A stretch of DNA of 64,000 nucleotides from NCBI GenBank assembly GCA_964423425.1, contig CAYRES010000004.1, forward strand, positions 62,001-126,000. Direction: 5' to 3'. How positions within the stretch are numbered: position 1 is the first letter of the stretch; each line of letters begins with the position of its first letter. Positions 51,034 to 59,910 of this stretch are shown here, in pieces. The translations under genes and the position numbers were made by a program. This DNA comes from CAYRES01 sp964423425. Lineage in GTDB: Bacteria; Actinomycetota; Thermoleophilia; RBG-16-64-13. The notes beneath the pieces were generated by a model. The model searched no databases and was not told the origin of the DNA. It saw nothing but the letters and a program-made list of their open reading frames with translations.

Positions 51034-52485
51034 ATGTCGGCGGTGGAGCCGGCTTCCGGCCCGGGATCATCAGGCGGGTCGGGGGGGGAAGACGGTCTGG
51101 GGCTTTCTCCCGGCTGGGCGCAGGTGGTCATAGAGAGGGCTCTGCGGCGCGGCGGTGACTTTGCCGAGGTGTTCGCGGAGTCGTCGTCGGGCGTCTCGCT
51201 GCGCCTCGACGACCAAAGGGTCGAGGAGGTGGCGTCGGGCACGGATATGGGCGCCTCGGTGCGGATTGTCCGAGGCGGGACGACTGTGTTCGGCTACTGT
51301 GAAAGCCTCGAACCCGAGGCCGTGCTTCGCTTAGCCGACCGGCTTAGCGAGGGTCTCGACGGTGCTGCTGCGTTAGGCACACCTCTCCACGTCCTGGAGA
51401 GGCCCGAATTCCCTCCGGTCGGGGTTGAACCGGGTGACGTCGATGTGTTCGAGAAGGCTGCGATACTCCGCGCACTCGATGAGTTTTCCCGGGCCTGGTC
51501 AGCGGAGATCGTGCAGGTGAGCGCTTCCTACTCTGACCACAAGCAGAGGATCTGGGTGGCCAATTCGCGCGGTACGTACGCCACGGAGGAGCGCACCCGG
51601 GTGTTCGGTGCCGTGAGCGTGGTGGCGAAGAGGGGTGACGTCATCCAGACGGGGCGGGAGACCTTGGCCCACCGTGGAGGATACGAGTTCATCACTCCGG
51701 AATCGCTGCGCGCGATGGCGCAGACGGCCGCCGACAAAGCCGTCGTCATGCTCGATGCCGGTCCGGCCCCCGCGGGTCGAATGCCGGTGGTGTTGGCGAA
51801 TGGGTTCGGTGGGGTTTTGTTCCACGAGGCATGTGGCCACGGCTTGGAGGCCGACTTCATCGTCAAGCGCACGAGTGTCTTTGCGGAGAGGCTGGGCCGA
51901 CGGGTGGCGGAACCGCATGTGACCGCTCTCGACAACGGTGTGGGTGCAGGCATGTGGGGGTCCAACGCGATCGATGACGAAGGCACACCCACCCAGTCCA
52001 CGGTGGCCATCTCCGAGGGGGTGCTCTCCTCCTTTCTCACCGATGTGCTGCGCGGGGAACGTCTCGGACAGATGCCCACGGGCAATTCTCGACGCCAAGG
52101 CTTCCGGCACCTCCCCTACCCGCGCATGACCAATACCTACTTCGCGCCGGGCGACGCTTCTCCCGATGATCTCATCGCGGATACTCGGCGCGCCCTGTAC
52201 GCGAAGAGTCTTTCTGGAGGTGAGGTCGACCCGGCTACCGGCGACTTCGTGTTCGGCGTCTCCGAGGGCTACCTCATCGAGGACGGCCGGGTGGGGCCTC
52301 CTGTACGGGGCGCCACCTTGATCGGCAACGGCCCCGAGGTGCTTCTCGGTATCGATGCCATCGCTTCCGACCTCGTGGTCAAAGCAGGCATGTGCGGCAA
52401 GGAGGGGCAGTTGGTGCCGGTGGGCACCGGCCAGCCGACGCTGCGCATCAGAGAACTCACGGTCGGAGGTACGGCCGTCTCGTGA
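51034..52485 (+). CDS. tldD: TldD metalloprotease subunit
   Basis: Catalytic half of the TldD/TldE protease, which degrades unfolded peptides and matures some modified peptides. The zinc motif HEACGHG (HExxxH) is intact in GVLFHEACGHGLEADF. Further marks are RVEEVASGTDMGASVRIV in the N-terminal half and SEGYLIEDGRVGPPVRGATLIG near the end. Length 483 residues, with a Gly/Ser-rich N-terminal extension of about 25. The stop overlaps tldE. Confidence 0.93.
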   Translation: MSAVEPASGPGSSGGSGGEDGLGLSPGWAQVVIERALRRGGDFAEVFAESSSGVSLRLDDQRVEEVASGTDMGASVRIVRGGTTVFGYCESLEPEAVLRLADRLSEGLDGAAALGTPLHVLERPEFPPVGVEPGDVDVFEKAAILRALDEFSRAWSAEIVQVSASYSDHKQRIWVANSRGTYATEERTRVFGAVSVVAKRGDVIQTGRETLAHRGGYEFITPESLRAMAQTAADKAVVMLDAGPAPAGRMPVVLANGFGGVLFHEACGHGLEADFIVKRTSVFAERLGRRVAEPHVTALDNGVGAGMWGSNAIDDEGTPTQSTVAISEGVLSSFLTDVLRGERLGQMPTGNSRRQGFRHLPYPRMTNTYFAPGDASPDDLIADTRRALYAKSLSGGEVDPATGDFVFGVSEGYLIEDGRVGPPVRGATLIGNGPEVLLGIDAIASDLVVKAGMCGKEGQLVPVGTGQPTLRIRELTVGGTAVS

Positions 52486-53882
52486 TGGAAGAGGCGCTCA
52501 AAGTCGCTCGTGAAGCACTCGATCGAATTGCCGCCCGGGGCTTGGGCGGAGAGGTTGAGCTGTACCTGCAGCAGGCGCGCACCACCACGGTGAAGGTGTA
52601 CGCCGGTGAAGTGGAGTCGGTGTCGGTGGCCGAACCGCGGGGTGTCGGGGCGAGGTACATCGCCGACGGGCGCTCCGGCTATAGCTACACCAGTGGCATG
52701 GACGTGGGCAGCATGGTGGAAGCGGTGGTCGAAGCCGCAGCGAACTCCCAGGCAGCCGACTTCGATGAGTATGCCGGGTTGCCCGATCTGTCCGGCGGCG
52801 CCGGCAGGCGGGAGAGCACTCCGAGCGGGGCTTGTTCTCCTGCGGGCGGGTACTTCGCCGAAGGGGTATCCACGACCCCGCTCCCGCGTAAGATCGAGTT
52901 GGCGGTGGAGGCGGAGAAACGTGCACTCGCCGAATTCCCAGTGGAGACGGTGGAGGAGAGCACCTACCAGGACGCCGACACCTGGGTCGGTGTCGTCTCC
53001 AATCTGGGAGCAGCCTGCGTGGAGAGACGCTCGTTTGCGGCGCTGTTCCTCTCCGCCCACGCCCGTGACGGCGGCGACGTGCAAACCGGCTTGGGGTACT
53101 CGATAGGCCGGGAGCCGCAGGCTCTGGTTCCGGAGCAGGCGGGGGCGGATGCGGCCCGCAAGGCGAAGGCCCTCCTGGGTGCGCGCCAGTGCCCCACCGG
53201 CACCTATCCCGTGGTACTCACCCCCGAGGTCTCCTCCGCTTTCGTCGCCTTCGTGGCGCAGGCCCTCGATGCCGACCAGGTCCAACGCGGACGGTCGCTT
53301 TTCGCGGGCAGATTGGGTGACACGGTCGCCTCCTCAGTGATCACGATAGTGGACGATGGGCTGCACAGGGATGGTCTGGTTTCGGGCAGTTTCGATGATG
53401 AGGGGGTGGGGCGCGAGGAGGCGGTGCCACTGGTGGAGCGTGGTGTACTCAGGTCCTTTCTGCACAACGCCTACACCGCGAGACGCCAGGGTGACAATGG
53501 GGTCTCCACCGCGAACGCCTCCCGGAGTTCCTATCGTTCGGCTCCCGTCATCTCTCCCTCGAATCTGCTGGTGAAGGAGGGGGTTCACACCCAGATGGAG
53601 TTGGTGGGCAGCATCGACCGAGGGCTCTTGATCCAGGCGGTGGGAGGTCTCCACTCGGGCGCCAACCCCATCACCGGGCAGTTCTCTGTGGGAGCAACCG
53701 GATTCCTCATCGAGAAAGGAGAGCTGGGACGGCCCGTGAAGGAGGTGACCATCGCCTCCGACCTGTGCTCTCTCCTAGAGGGTGTGAGCCAGGTGGGGGC
53801 AGACGGTCGCTGGGTGCCTCTGCACGGCAGTGTGCGGTCGCCGAGCATCCTCATCGGCCGGATGACCGTCTCCGGGCTGTAG
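52485..53882 (+). CDS. tldE: TldE/PmbA metalloprotease subunit
   Basis: Non-catalytic partner of TldD, lacking the HExxxH motif as expected. It keeps the family blocks TTTVKVYAGEVESVSVAEPRGVGARYI, YPVVLTPEVSSAF, SVITIVDDGLHRDGLVSGSFDDEGVGREE, GVLRSFLHNAYTA and LHSGANPITGQFSVGATGFLIE. ATG 52485 overlaps the tldD stop by one base; 465 residues. Confidence 0.93.
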   Translation: MEEALKVAREALDRIAARGLGGEVELYLQQARTTTVKVYAGEVESVSVAEPRGVGARYIADGRSGYSYTSGMDVGSMVEAVVEAAANSQAADFDEYAGLPDLSGGAGRRESTPSGACSPAGGYFAEGVSTTPLPRKIELAVEAEKRALAEFPVETVEESTYQDADTWVGVVSNLGAACVERRSFAALFLSAHARDGGDVQTGLGYSIGREPQALVPEQAGADAARKAKALLGARQCPTGTYPVVLTPEVSSAFVAFVAQALDADQVQRGRSLFAGRLGDTVASSVITIVDDGLHRDGLVSGSFDDEGVGREEAVPLVERGVLRSFLHNAYTARRQGDNGVSTANASRSSYRSAPVISPSNLLVKEGVHTQMELVGSIDRGLLIQAVGGLHSGANPITGQFSVGATGFLIEKGELGRPVKEVTIASDLCSLLEGVSQVGADGRWVPLHGSVRSPSILIGRMTVSGL

Positions 53883-53970
53883 CAATCGACACCGCTCGGT
53901 GGCTGGGCGCCGCTTCGCCCGGGCGGGAGCGCTGTGCGCATACATCGAAGTGAGGAGGGTACAGAAGGCA

Positions 53971-54516
53971 GTGGATAGGACCGAGTTGGGCAACTTGTTG
54001 CTGTCGGTATCGTATCTCGAGGGTGACTTCGTGCTTCGTTCGGGGAAGCGCAGCCGTTACTACCTCGACAAGTACCTGTTCGAGACCGATCCCCGTGTCC
54101 TCGGTGGCGTGGTGAGGGAGATGGCCTCTCTCATTCGTCACCGAATGGGCGAACGTGGTGAGTACGCACGCTTGGCCGCCCCGGAGCTGGGAGCGGTGTC
54201 GATCGGGGCGGGGCTTTCGCTGGAGTTGGGAATGCCTTTCGTTATCGTGCGTAAGCAGACGAAGGAGTACGGCACCGGCAAAGCCATCGAGGGAGCCTGG
54301 CACCCGGGCGAGAGGTTTGCAGTCGTGGAGGACATCGTGACCTCTGGCGGTGCGGCTCTGTCCGCCGTCGAGCAACTGCGTGCCCTCGGTCTCGTGGTGG
54401 AGGATCTGTACTGCGTGGTGGATAGAGAGGAGGGAGGCAGAGAGAACGCGAGGAAGATGGGGCTTGAGCTGATTCCTCTGTTCACGGCCGGCGGCCTGGG
54501 CATCAAGAAGGGATAG
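53971..54516 (+). CDS. pyrE: Orotate phosphoribosyltransferase
   Basis: Adds ribose phosphate to orotate in UMP synthesis. The core reads GDFVLRSGKRSRYYLDKY, LAAPELGAVSIGAGLS, VIVRKQTKEYGTG and the PRPP motif FAVVEDIVTSGGAAL. About 181 residues from GTG 53971; the frame is open from 53899 and other GTG codons (for example 53950) are possible. pyrF follows after the HU gene, so two late pyrimidine genes flank HU. Confidence 0.92.
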   Translation: MDRTELGNLLLSVSYLEGDFVLRSGKRSRYYLDKYLFETDPRVLGGVVREMASLIRHRMGERGEYARLAAPELGAVSIGAGLSLELGMPFVIVRKQTKEYGTGKAIEGAWHPGERFAVVEDIVTSGGAALSAVEQLRALGLVVEDLYCVVDREEGGRENARKMGLELIPLFTAGGLGIKKG

Positions 54517-54655
54517 CTGCGAAGGTTGACTGTGAGCGGGACGGCCCCGTGCCGCGGAAGGTGTTGTGCGTCACGATGCCGGTGTTCTGCTTGCGAGGTT
54601 CAAACGGGGTCTGCTAACGTAGGTTGACTTGTGCTACCAGATGGGGAGGGCAACG

Positions 54656-54928
54656 GTGACAAAGACTGAGTTCGTCGAGAGATTCGCCGCACAGGCAGGT
54701 CTCAGCAAGAAGGACGCTCAAGCAGCGACAGACGCCTTCATCGCAGTCATAGCGGAAGCGCTTACGGCCGGCGAGGAAGTGCAGTTCACCGGTTTCGGGA
54801 AGTTCTACGTTCAGGAACGGGACGCCCGCGAGGGCATCAACCCGCAGACCAAGGAGAAGATCACGATCGCGGCCACCAAGGTGCCCAAGTTCAGCGCGGG
54901 CACGGCCCTGAAGAACGCGGTGCGCTGA
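54656..54928 (+). CDS. hup: HU-family DNA-binding protein
   Basis: Histone-like protein of 90 residues: TKTEFVERFAAQAGLSKKDAQAATDAFIAVI forms the helical dimer part, VQFTGFGKFYV starts the beta arm, and INPQTKEKITIAATKVPKFSAG is the DNA-binding arm with its conserved NPxT. GTG 54656 follows GGGGAGGG. There is no Lys-rich C-terminal tail as in mycobacterial HU. Confidence 0.95.
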   Translation: MTKTEFVERFAAQAGLSKKDAQAATDAFIAVIAEALTAGEEVQFTGFGKFYVQERDAREGINPQTKEKITIAATKVPKFSAGTALKNAVR

Positions 54929-55022
54929 CACTCCCGCTGCGTGCGCCGGGTGTCCCACGCGCCCGGGGCAGGGCTGCGGCCGGGAAGGGTTGCCCCGGCT
55001 TACAGCACGTTCGCCTTTCCTG

Positions 55023-55046
55023 CAGGGGCCGCAGAAGCGGCCCCTG
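55023..55046 (+). terminator. Terminator after HU gene
   Basis: CAGGGGCCGC (55023-55032) pairs perfectly with GCGGCCCCTG (55037-55046), loop AGAA, followed by TCGTATCCTGT. It lies 95 bases after the HU stop and just upstream of pyrF. Confidence 0.7.
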
Positions 55047-55091
55047 TCGTATCCTGTGGGCTGCACCGAACCACGTGAGAAGGAAGTGAGC

Positions 55092-55991
55092 ATGGGCCAG
55101 GCCTTTTCCGACAAGCTGATGGAGGCGATCGCAGCGAAGCGATCCCATGTCGTCGTTGGTTTCGATCCCGCATACGAACTTCTGCCGCCGGAGATCAAGC
55201 AGACGTGCGCCGGCCGACGTTACGCTACAGTGCAGGAGGAGCGCGCGGCGTGCTATGGGGAGTTCTTGGGCCGTCTGCTCGAGGCTCTGGCGGACACCGC
55301 GGTGGGGGTCAAGCTTCAACTGGCCTACTTCGAGGCCCTGGGCGCGGTGGGGTACGCGCTGTACGAGCGCTTGGTCCGAGGTGCGCAGGAGGCCGGGCTT
55401 CTGGTCATCGCCGATGCCAAGCGGGGCGATATCGGCAGCACGGCACAGGCCTATGCCGATGCGCATCTCGGTGTGGCCGGCGCAGACGCCATGACCATCA
55501 ACCCTTGGTTCGGAAGCGACGGGGTGGAGCCGTTCTTGTCGTACGCGCGCGATGAGGGCAAAGGCCTGTTCATCCTCGTGAAGACCTCCAACCCCGGTTC
55601 CGCCGAGCTGCAGGATGTGGAGGCGGCCGACGGCCGCCCCCTGTATGAGAGGGTGGCGGAGTTGGTGCGCCGTTGGGGTGAGGGAACGGTCGGGGTATCG
55701 GGCTACAGCGGGGTGGGCGCCGTGGTGGGAGGAACGCACCCGCAGCAGGCGAAGAGATTGAGGGAACTGTTGCCCGGCGTGCCCTTCTTGGTCCCCGGCT
55801 ATGGAGCTCAGGGTGCGGGTGCCAAAGAGGTGGCGGGAGTCTTCGACGCGGAGGGGAGGGGTGCGGTGGTGAACTCGGCGCGGGCCATACTCTACGCCTA
55901 TCGCACCCGGCCCCTGCCCTGGCTGGACGCCGCCGTGGAGGAGGCCGAAGCAATGCGGGCCGCTCTCTGGGAGGTAGCGGGACGTGCCTGA
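55092..55991 (+). CDS. pyrF: Orotidine 5'-phosphate decarboxylase (type 2)
   Basis: Last step of UMP synthesis. The longer subfamily form, with HVVVGFDPAYELLP, VGVKLQLAYFEALG, VIADAKRGDIGSTAQAYA with the catalytic Lys-Asp residues, GADAMTINPWFGSDGVEPF and LVPGYGAQGAGA. This subtype is common in actinomycetes and a few other phyla. ATG 55092 follows GAAGGAAG; 299 residues. The stop overlaps the LysM gene by eight bases. Confidence 0.95.
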   Translation: MGQAFSDKLMEAIAAKRSHVVVGFDPAYELLPPEIKQTCAGRRYATVQEERAACYGEFLGRLLEALADTAVGVKLQLAYFEALGAVGYALYERLVRGAQEAGLLVIADAKRGDIGSTAQAYADAHLGVAGADAMTINPWFGSDGVEPFLSYARDEGKGLFILVKTSNPGSAELQDVEAADGRPLYERVAELVRRWGEGTVGVSGYSGVGAVVGGTHPQQAKRLRELLPGVPFLVPGYGAQGAGAKEVAGVFDAEGRGAVVNSARAILYAYRTRPLPWLDAAVEEAEAMRAALWEVAGRA

Positions 55992-56418
55992 CCGCATGGG
56001 CAGAGTGGTGGCTCCGGTGGTGTGCACGGTCGTGTTGGGAGCGGCGCTGGTCTTGATCGGCTCTTCTCAACTGGTACATGGGAGGGCGGCCGAGCCCTTT
56101 CCGCTCACCACCCACACGGTCCCCACCACGATCATCGTCGAGCTCGACTCCGGGCTGCCGGGTGCAGCGGGCGAGCGGCGGACCGGCGTGGGAACAGAGG
56201 CGAAGGCCGAATCCGAGGCGCCTCTCGGCACGGGCGTCGGCCTCGAGGGGAGTGGTGAGGAGCTCGTGTACGTAGTTGCTCAAGGTGACAGCCTTGCGTC
56301 AATCGCTGCAGAGGTGGGCGTCACACCGGCCGATCTGGCCATCTACAACGGCCTCGTTCCCGATGAGGAGCTTCACGAGGGTATGGTGCTGGCGCTACCC
56401 TCGGCGTCCGGGGACTGA
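55984..56418 (+). CDS. Membrane-anchored LysM-domain protein
   Basis: An N-terminal hydrophobic helix (VVAPVVCTVVLGAALVLIGSS) acts as anchor or signal, a linker of about 55 residues follows, and a single LysM domain (VYVVAQGDSLASIAAEVGVTPADLAIYNGL) ends the 144-residue chain. LysM binds peptidoglycan, so the protein should sit at the cell surface. The start is GTG inside the end of pyrF. Confidence 0.85.
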   Translation: MPDRMGRVVAPVVCTVVLGAALVLIGSSQLVHGRAAEPFPLTTHTVPTTIIVELDSGLPGAAGERRTGVGTEAKAESEAPLGTGVGLEGSGEELVYVVAQGDSLASIAAEVGVTPADLAIYNGLVPDEELHEGMVLALPSASGD

Positions 56419-56439
56419 CGAACTCAACCCGAGTGGAGG

Positions 56440-56826
56440 TCAGCCGCCTTTGGTCCGGCGGCCGTTCCTGTCGATCAGGCAGCGCAGGCTGTTGGTGGCG
56501 AACAGAGTAAGGGTGAGAGCCGGGTTTCCGAGGAAGCTGAGGTGACACGACCCGAATTGCAGGTGACGCCACCGACGTGGTCTCTTCGACAACCGGGGGG
56601 CGAAACCGGTGGAGAGCACCCACTCACGGCCGTCGCGGGTGGGGCCTACCCAGAGGAAGAGGCGGGTGGGTCTGATCTCTGCCCCTCCCCAACGAGACGC
56701 TTGGAGGGCAAGCCCTCCCTCCGCCTGAGCTGTGAGTTCTTCCGCCTCGCGGATGACTGCGGAGAGCCAACGCCGCTCCAGCAGAGCCCGGACAGGAGGA
56801 AGGACGAGCGTGCGCCGTCCAGTCAT
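56440..56826 (-). CDS. Conserved-looking hypothetical protein, 128 aa
   Basis: Begins MTGRRTLVLPPVRALLERRW and is coupled to the upstream membrane-protein gene by an ATGA overlap at 56826-56823, which supports a true gene. Basic, no membrane span, no motif I recognise; the middle RLFLWVGPTRDGREWVLSTGF looks like paired beta strands. The same frame stays open to 57549 on the opposite side of the overlap, but that part is a shadow of the membrane-protein gene. Confidence 0.55.
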   Translation of the reverse strand: MTGRRTLVLPPVRALLERRWLSAVIREAEELTAQAEGGLALQASRWGGAEIRPTRLFLWVGPTRDGREWVLSTGFAPRLSKRPRRWRHLQFGSCHLSFLGNPALTLTLFATNSLRCLIDRNGRRTKGG

Positions 56827-57554
56827 CGCGTGCGGTAGTACTCGTAGATGGACACGAGCAGGGTGTCCAGGACGACTGTGAGCAGGGCCTCCACGAGCAA
56901 TTGGCTCACGGGCAGCAACGGGAAGACGTCGCCGGCGCCCTCGTAGTAGCTGCCATAGAGGGACGACACCAGCAGTGACAGGAGAGTGCCGAGGGCAAAG
57001 ACGACCACAGCCGCCGCCCAGGCTTTCTTGAGCAGCCGTATGCTGCTGCGAATGGCGGCCAGCGGCCCCACCCTCTCGAAGACGCAGGCATAGTCGCCGA
57101 AGATGAGGAGCAGAGCCACCGGGATGACGGCGTACGCCGTCACGGCGAAGGCCGTGCTGTCTGCAGCGAACGAGTATGGCAATCCGTAGAAGACGACGTA
57201 GGTGATGAGGTAGAAAGAGGCCAGCCGCACCAGTTCTGCGCCCGAGCGGGGGGCGCGGGGATAGCCGGGGCCGACCATCGCCCGGAAGAAGGGGGCACGG
57301 AGAGCTGCAGCCAAGAGACATACGCCGAGTCCAGCCGCGAGGGCGATGATGAGCGGTAGTCCGGGCTGGAGGAGGGTCTCTATGTGCTCCTGAAGATAGG
57401 GCCAGCGCATGAAGTTGGCTTTGGCGAGCCCACTGAAGGTGATGCGGCCCTCGATGGACACGTACACGGCCATGAAGGCCAGGGTGTTCAGCACACCCAG
57501 GATGAGGGGATAGACGAAGAGATACTGCTTTCGGGTGAGCCGATCCCACACCAT
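56823..57554 (-). CDS. Multi-span membrane protein of unknown function
   Basis: About 243 residues with five or six hydrophobic helices (for example LFVYPLILGVLNTLAFMAVYV, PLIIALAAGLGVCLLAAAL, LASFYLITYVVFYGLPY, AVTAYAVIPVALLLIFGDYA, AAAVVVFALGTLLSLLVSSL). A conserved-looking GPLAAIRSSIRLLKK amphipathic stretch resembles the loop in integral membrane proteins of the DUF975/YesL kind, but I cannot assign it. ATG 57554 is used; a GGGGGAGGTG ribosome site lies upstream and could instead serve a rare ATC start at 57572. The frame stays open to 57929 without clear need. Confidence 0.65.
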   Translation of the reverse strand: MVWDRLTRKQYLFVYPLILGVLNTLAFMAVYVSIEGRITFSGLAKANFMRWPYLQEHIETLLQPGLPLIIALAAGLGVCLLAAALRAPFFRAMVGPGYPRAPRSGAELVRLASFYLITYVVFYGLPYSFAADSTAFAVTAYAVIPVALLLIFGDYACVFERVGPLAAIRSSIRLLKKAWAAAVVVFALGTLLSLLVSSLYGSYYEGAGDVFPLLPVSQLLVEALLTVVLDTLLVSIYEYYRTR

Positions 57555-57713
57555 TCTGGCGACTTCGGCGATGGCTTCACCTCCCCCTTTGCGTCCTTCC
57601 AAAGAGGGGAGTATAGCACTGTCATCCCGTGGTCCCTCGTGGCCCCGGGAGGTATGCAGCGGTCTTGGCCGGGGTGGGTCGGGAAGAAGTGAAGAGTCGG
57701 GAAACATGCGTGT

Positions 57714-57719
57714 TATACT
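57714..57719 (+). promoter_or_regulatory. -10 element of leaderless dacB-like gene
   Basis: TATACT lies seven bases before ATG 57727, so transcription would begin at or next to the start codon. There is no ribosome site before this ATG. Confidence 0.5.
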
Positions 57720-57726
57720 CCATTCG

Positions 57727-58956
57727 ATGACTCCACGATATCGGAGAACTCTCGGGGCATTCGTGCTCCTTTTTGTGTTGTCGGCCTTCGTGGGTCTGGC
57801 CATCCTTGCAGCGCCGGCCGCCGCCGAGAACGGTTCTCCATCAGGCTCCGGCAGCGCGGCTGTCGCCTCAGAGTTCAATCCCAAGCCTGTTCCCGCGGTC
57901 GAAGCCACTGCGGCCATCGTCATGGACATGGAAAGCGGGCGGGTTCTCTACGACAAGAACGCGGACGAACGTCTCCCGATGGCGTCGACTACGAAGATAA
58001 TGACCGGGCTGTTGGCCCTCGAGAAGCTGAGCGCCGGCCAGATGGTCACGGCCTCCGAGCGGGCGTGCGCCGCGGGCGAAAGCGAGATGTGGCTTGAGCC
58101 AGGTGAGGTCATAAGTGTCGAGTATCTGCTCCAGGGCCTTCTGGTGCGCAGCGGGAACGACGCCGCCATCGCCTTGGCTGAGGCGGCCGCGGGGACCTTG
58201 GAAGACTTCTTGGTTCTCATGAATGCGCGGGCCAAGGAGCTCGGTCTGGCCAACACCAGCTTCTCCAACCCGCACGGGCTCGATGGAGCCAATCACTACT
58301 CGAGCGCCCGTGATCTTGCGCGTCTCGGCATCATCGCCATGCAGCACGAGGAGTTCCGCCGCATCGTGGGCATGCAGAAGGTGACCATCCCCTGGGGCAA
58401 CCGGGAGGGCGACCGGGTGTTCTCAAGCCGCAACCGCCTGCTGAAGTCGGTCGACTACGCAGACGGCATCAAGACCGGCTTCACCGGCAAGGCCGGCTGG
58501 TGCATCGTCCTTTCGGGCACTCAGCGTGGTGCCTCTCTGATTGTCGTGGTCTTGGGAGGCAAGACACAGGACTCGCGCGACGAAGAGGCGAGAAAGCTCC
58601 TCGAGTACGGTTTCTCCCTGTACCAGGAGAGGGTACTGGTGGAGAAGTCGGCCCGGGTGGCCGCCGTGCCTATTCCCTACCACTTCGGCACCGAGATGCC
58701 GCTTGTGTCGGAGAGCGGACTGGTCCGCAACCTCTACCACAAGGATGAGATCGAGACTGTCGTTGATCTCGAGGGGGACGTGAGTCTGCCCATCGAGCGC
58801 GGCCAAGTATTGGGGAAGGTCACCTTCGTGAGGGGTGAGAGTACAATCGGAGAAGTGCCTCTGGTGGCCGAGATCTCAGTGGGTCGGGCCACGTTGGGCA
58901 TCAAGGTCAAGTACTTCTGGGCGCTGTTCGCCAACTGGGTAGGCGGTATCGTCTGA
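57727..58956 (+). CDS. D-alanyl-D-alanine carboxypeptidase (S11 family)
   Basis: Penicillin-binding protein that trims the last D-Ala of peptidoglycan stem peptides. A signal peptide (RRTLGAFVLLFVLSAFVGLAILAAPAAA) precedes the catalytic domain with STTK (in MASTTKIMTG), SGN (in VRSGNDAAIA) and KTG (in GIKTGFTG). A C-terminal PBP5-type beta domain and a final hydrophobic, amphipathic segment (VKYFWALFANWVGGIV) probably hold it at the membrane. ATG 57727 is preferred from the leaderless -10; ATG 57706 is the alternative. About 409 residues. Confidence 0.93.
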   Translation: MTPRYRRTLGAFVLLFVLSAFVGLAILAAPAAAENGSPSGSGSAAVASEFNPKPVPAVEATAAIVMDMESGRVLYDKNADERLPMASTTKIMTGLLALEKLSAGQMVTASERACAAGESEMWLEPGEVISVEYLLQGLLVRSGNDAAIALAEAAAGTLEDFLVLMNARAKELGLANTSFSNPHGLDGANHYSSARDLARLGIIAMQHEEFRRIVGMQKVTIPWGNREGDRVFSSRNRLLKSVDYADGIKTGFTGKAGWCIVLSGTQRGASLIVVVLGGKTQDSRDEEARKLLEYGFSLYQERVLVEKSARVAAVPIPYHFGTEMPLVSESGLVRNLYHKDEIETVVDLEGDVSLPIERGQVLGKVTFVRGESTIGEVPLVAEISVGRATLGIKVKYFWALFANWVGGIV

Positions 58957-59910
58957 GTGATACTCACGGTGACACTGAACGCAGCGCTCGACCGGACGCT
59001 GGCGGTCCCCAACTTCGAGGTGGGGTTCCGCCATCGGGCCTCCGAGACTCTGTCACTTCCGGGCGGCAAGGGAGTGAACGTGGCCCGGGTAGTCAAGACC
59101 GTGGGTCAGCCGGTCATCGCTTCGGGATTCGTGGGGGGCCGCACGGGCGACCGTCTCATCTCCGAGTTGGAGCGTGAGGACATCCTGTGCGACTTCGTGC
59201 GTATCCTGGAGGAATCGCGAACTTCGACGGCCGTGCTCGATCCGGCGCGGGGCACGACCACGGAGATCAACGAGTACGGTCCCGAGGTATCGCCCCGGGA
59301 GGTGAGCCGGCTCTGCGGCAAACTCGACTACCTGGGCAAGGCCACAGACGTAGTGGTGCTTGCCGGGAGTCTTCCTCGGGGCATCGATCCCGACATCTAC
59401 TATGCGCTTATCCGCGACCTGCGGCGCTCTGATCTCATGGTAATGCTTGATACGAGCGGTGACCCATTGCGCCAAGGTCTGAAGGGAGAGCCCGACGTGG
59501 TGTTCGCAAACCAGGTGGAGGCCGAGACGGTGATCGGGCACGAGATCATGACCGACGAGGAGTTCGTGCTCGCCGCCAAGACGCTGCGACACATGGGGGC
59601 GCGTTCAGCGGTCGTTCATTCGAAGGAGCGTTGCGTGGCCCAACTGGAGAGTCCGGAGGGAGTGAAGACGTGTGTCAACCACTCGCTTGACCTCCAGGTG
59701 GTCTCCGCCGTGGGATCAGGCGATGCGTTGCTCGGAGGATTCGCTGCGAAGATGCTCGATGGATGGTCGGCGTATGAGTGTCTTCGCTTCGGTCTCGGCT
59801 GCGCGGCAGCCAACACTCTGAAGTTCGGTGCGGGAGTCTTCTCGCTCGAGGACGCCATTCACTATGCCGACCTGGTCGAGGTCGAGGAGGTACACGAGGT
59901 TGAGGTCTGA
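58957..59910 (+). CDS. fruK: 1-phosphofructokinase family sugar kinase
   Basis: PfkB-family kinase, 317 residues. ILTVTLNAALDRTLAV, LPGGKGVNVARVVKTVG, the substrate Gly pair in GSLPRG, and AVGSGDALLGGFAAK with the catalytic Asp fit 1-phosphofructokinase, tagatose-6-phosphate kinase or 6-phosphofructokinase-2. No PTS genes are near, so the exact substrate is uncertain. It starts with GTG directly after the carboxypeptidase stop and overlaps guaA by 11 bases. Confidence 0.85.
   Translation: MILTVTLNAALDRTLAVPNFEVGFRHRASETLSLPGGKGVNVARVVKTVGQPVIASGFVGGRTGDRLISELEREDILCDFVRILEESRTSTAVLDPARGTTTEINEYGPEVSPREVSRLCGKLDYLGKATDVVVLAGSLPRGIDPDIYYALIRDLRRSDLMVMLDTSGDPLRQGLKGEPDVVFANQVEAETVIGHEIMTDEEFVLAAKTLRHMGARSAVVHSKERCVAQLESPEGVKTCVNHSLDLQVVSAVGSGDALLGGFAAKMLDGWSAYECLRFGLGCAAANTLKFGAGVFSLEDAIHYADLVEVEEVHEVEV

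Noticed and set aside
56827..57549. Long reverse frame upstream of the 128-residue protein
   Set aside because: It overlaps the membrane-protein gene in another frame and is very rich in Arg and Pro, as expected of a shadow in high-GC DNA. Only the part after the ATGA overlap is kept.
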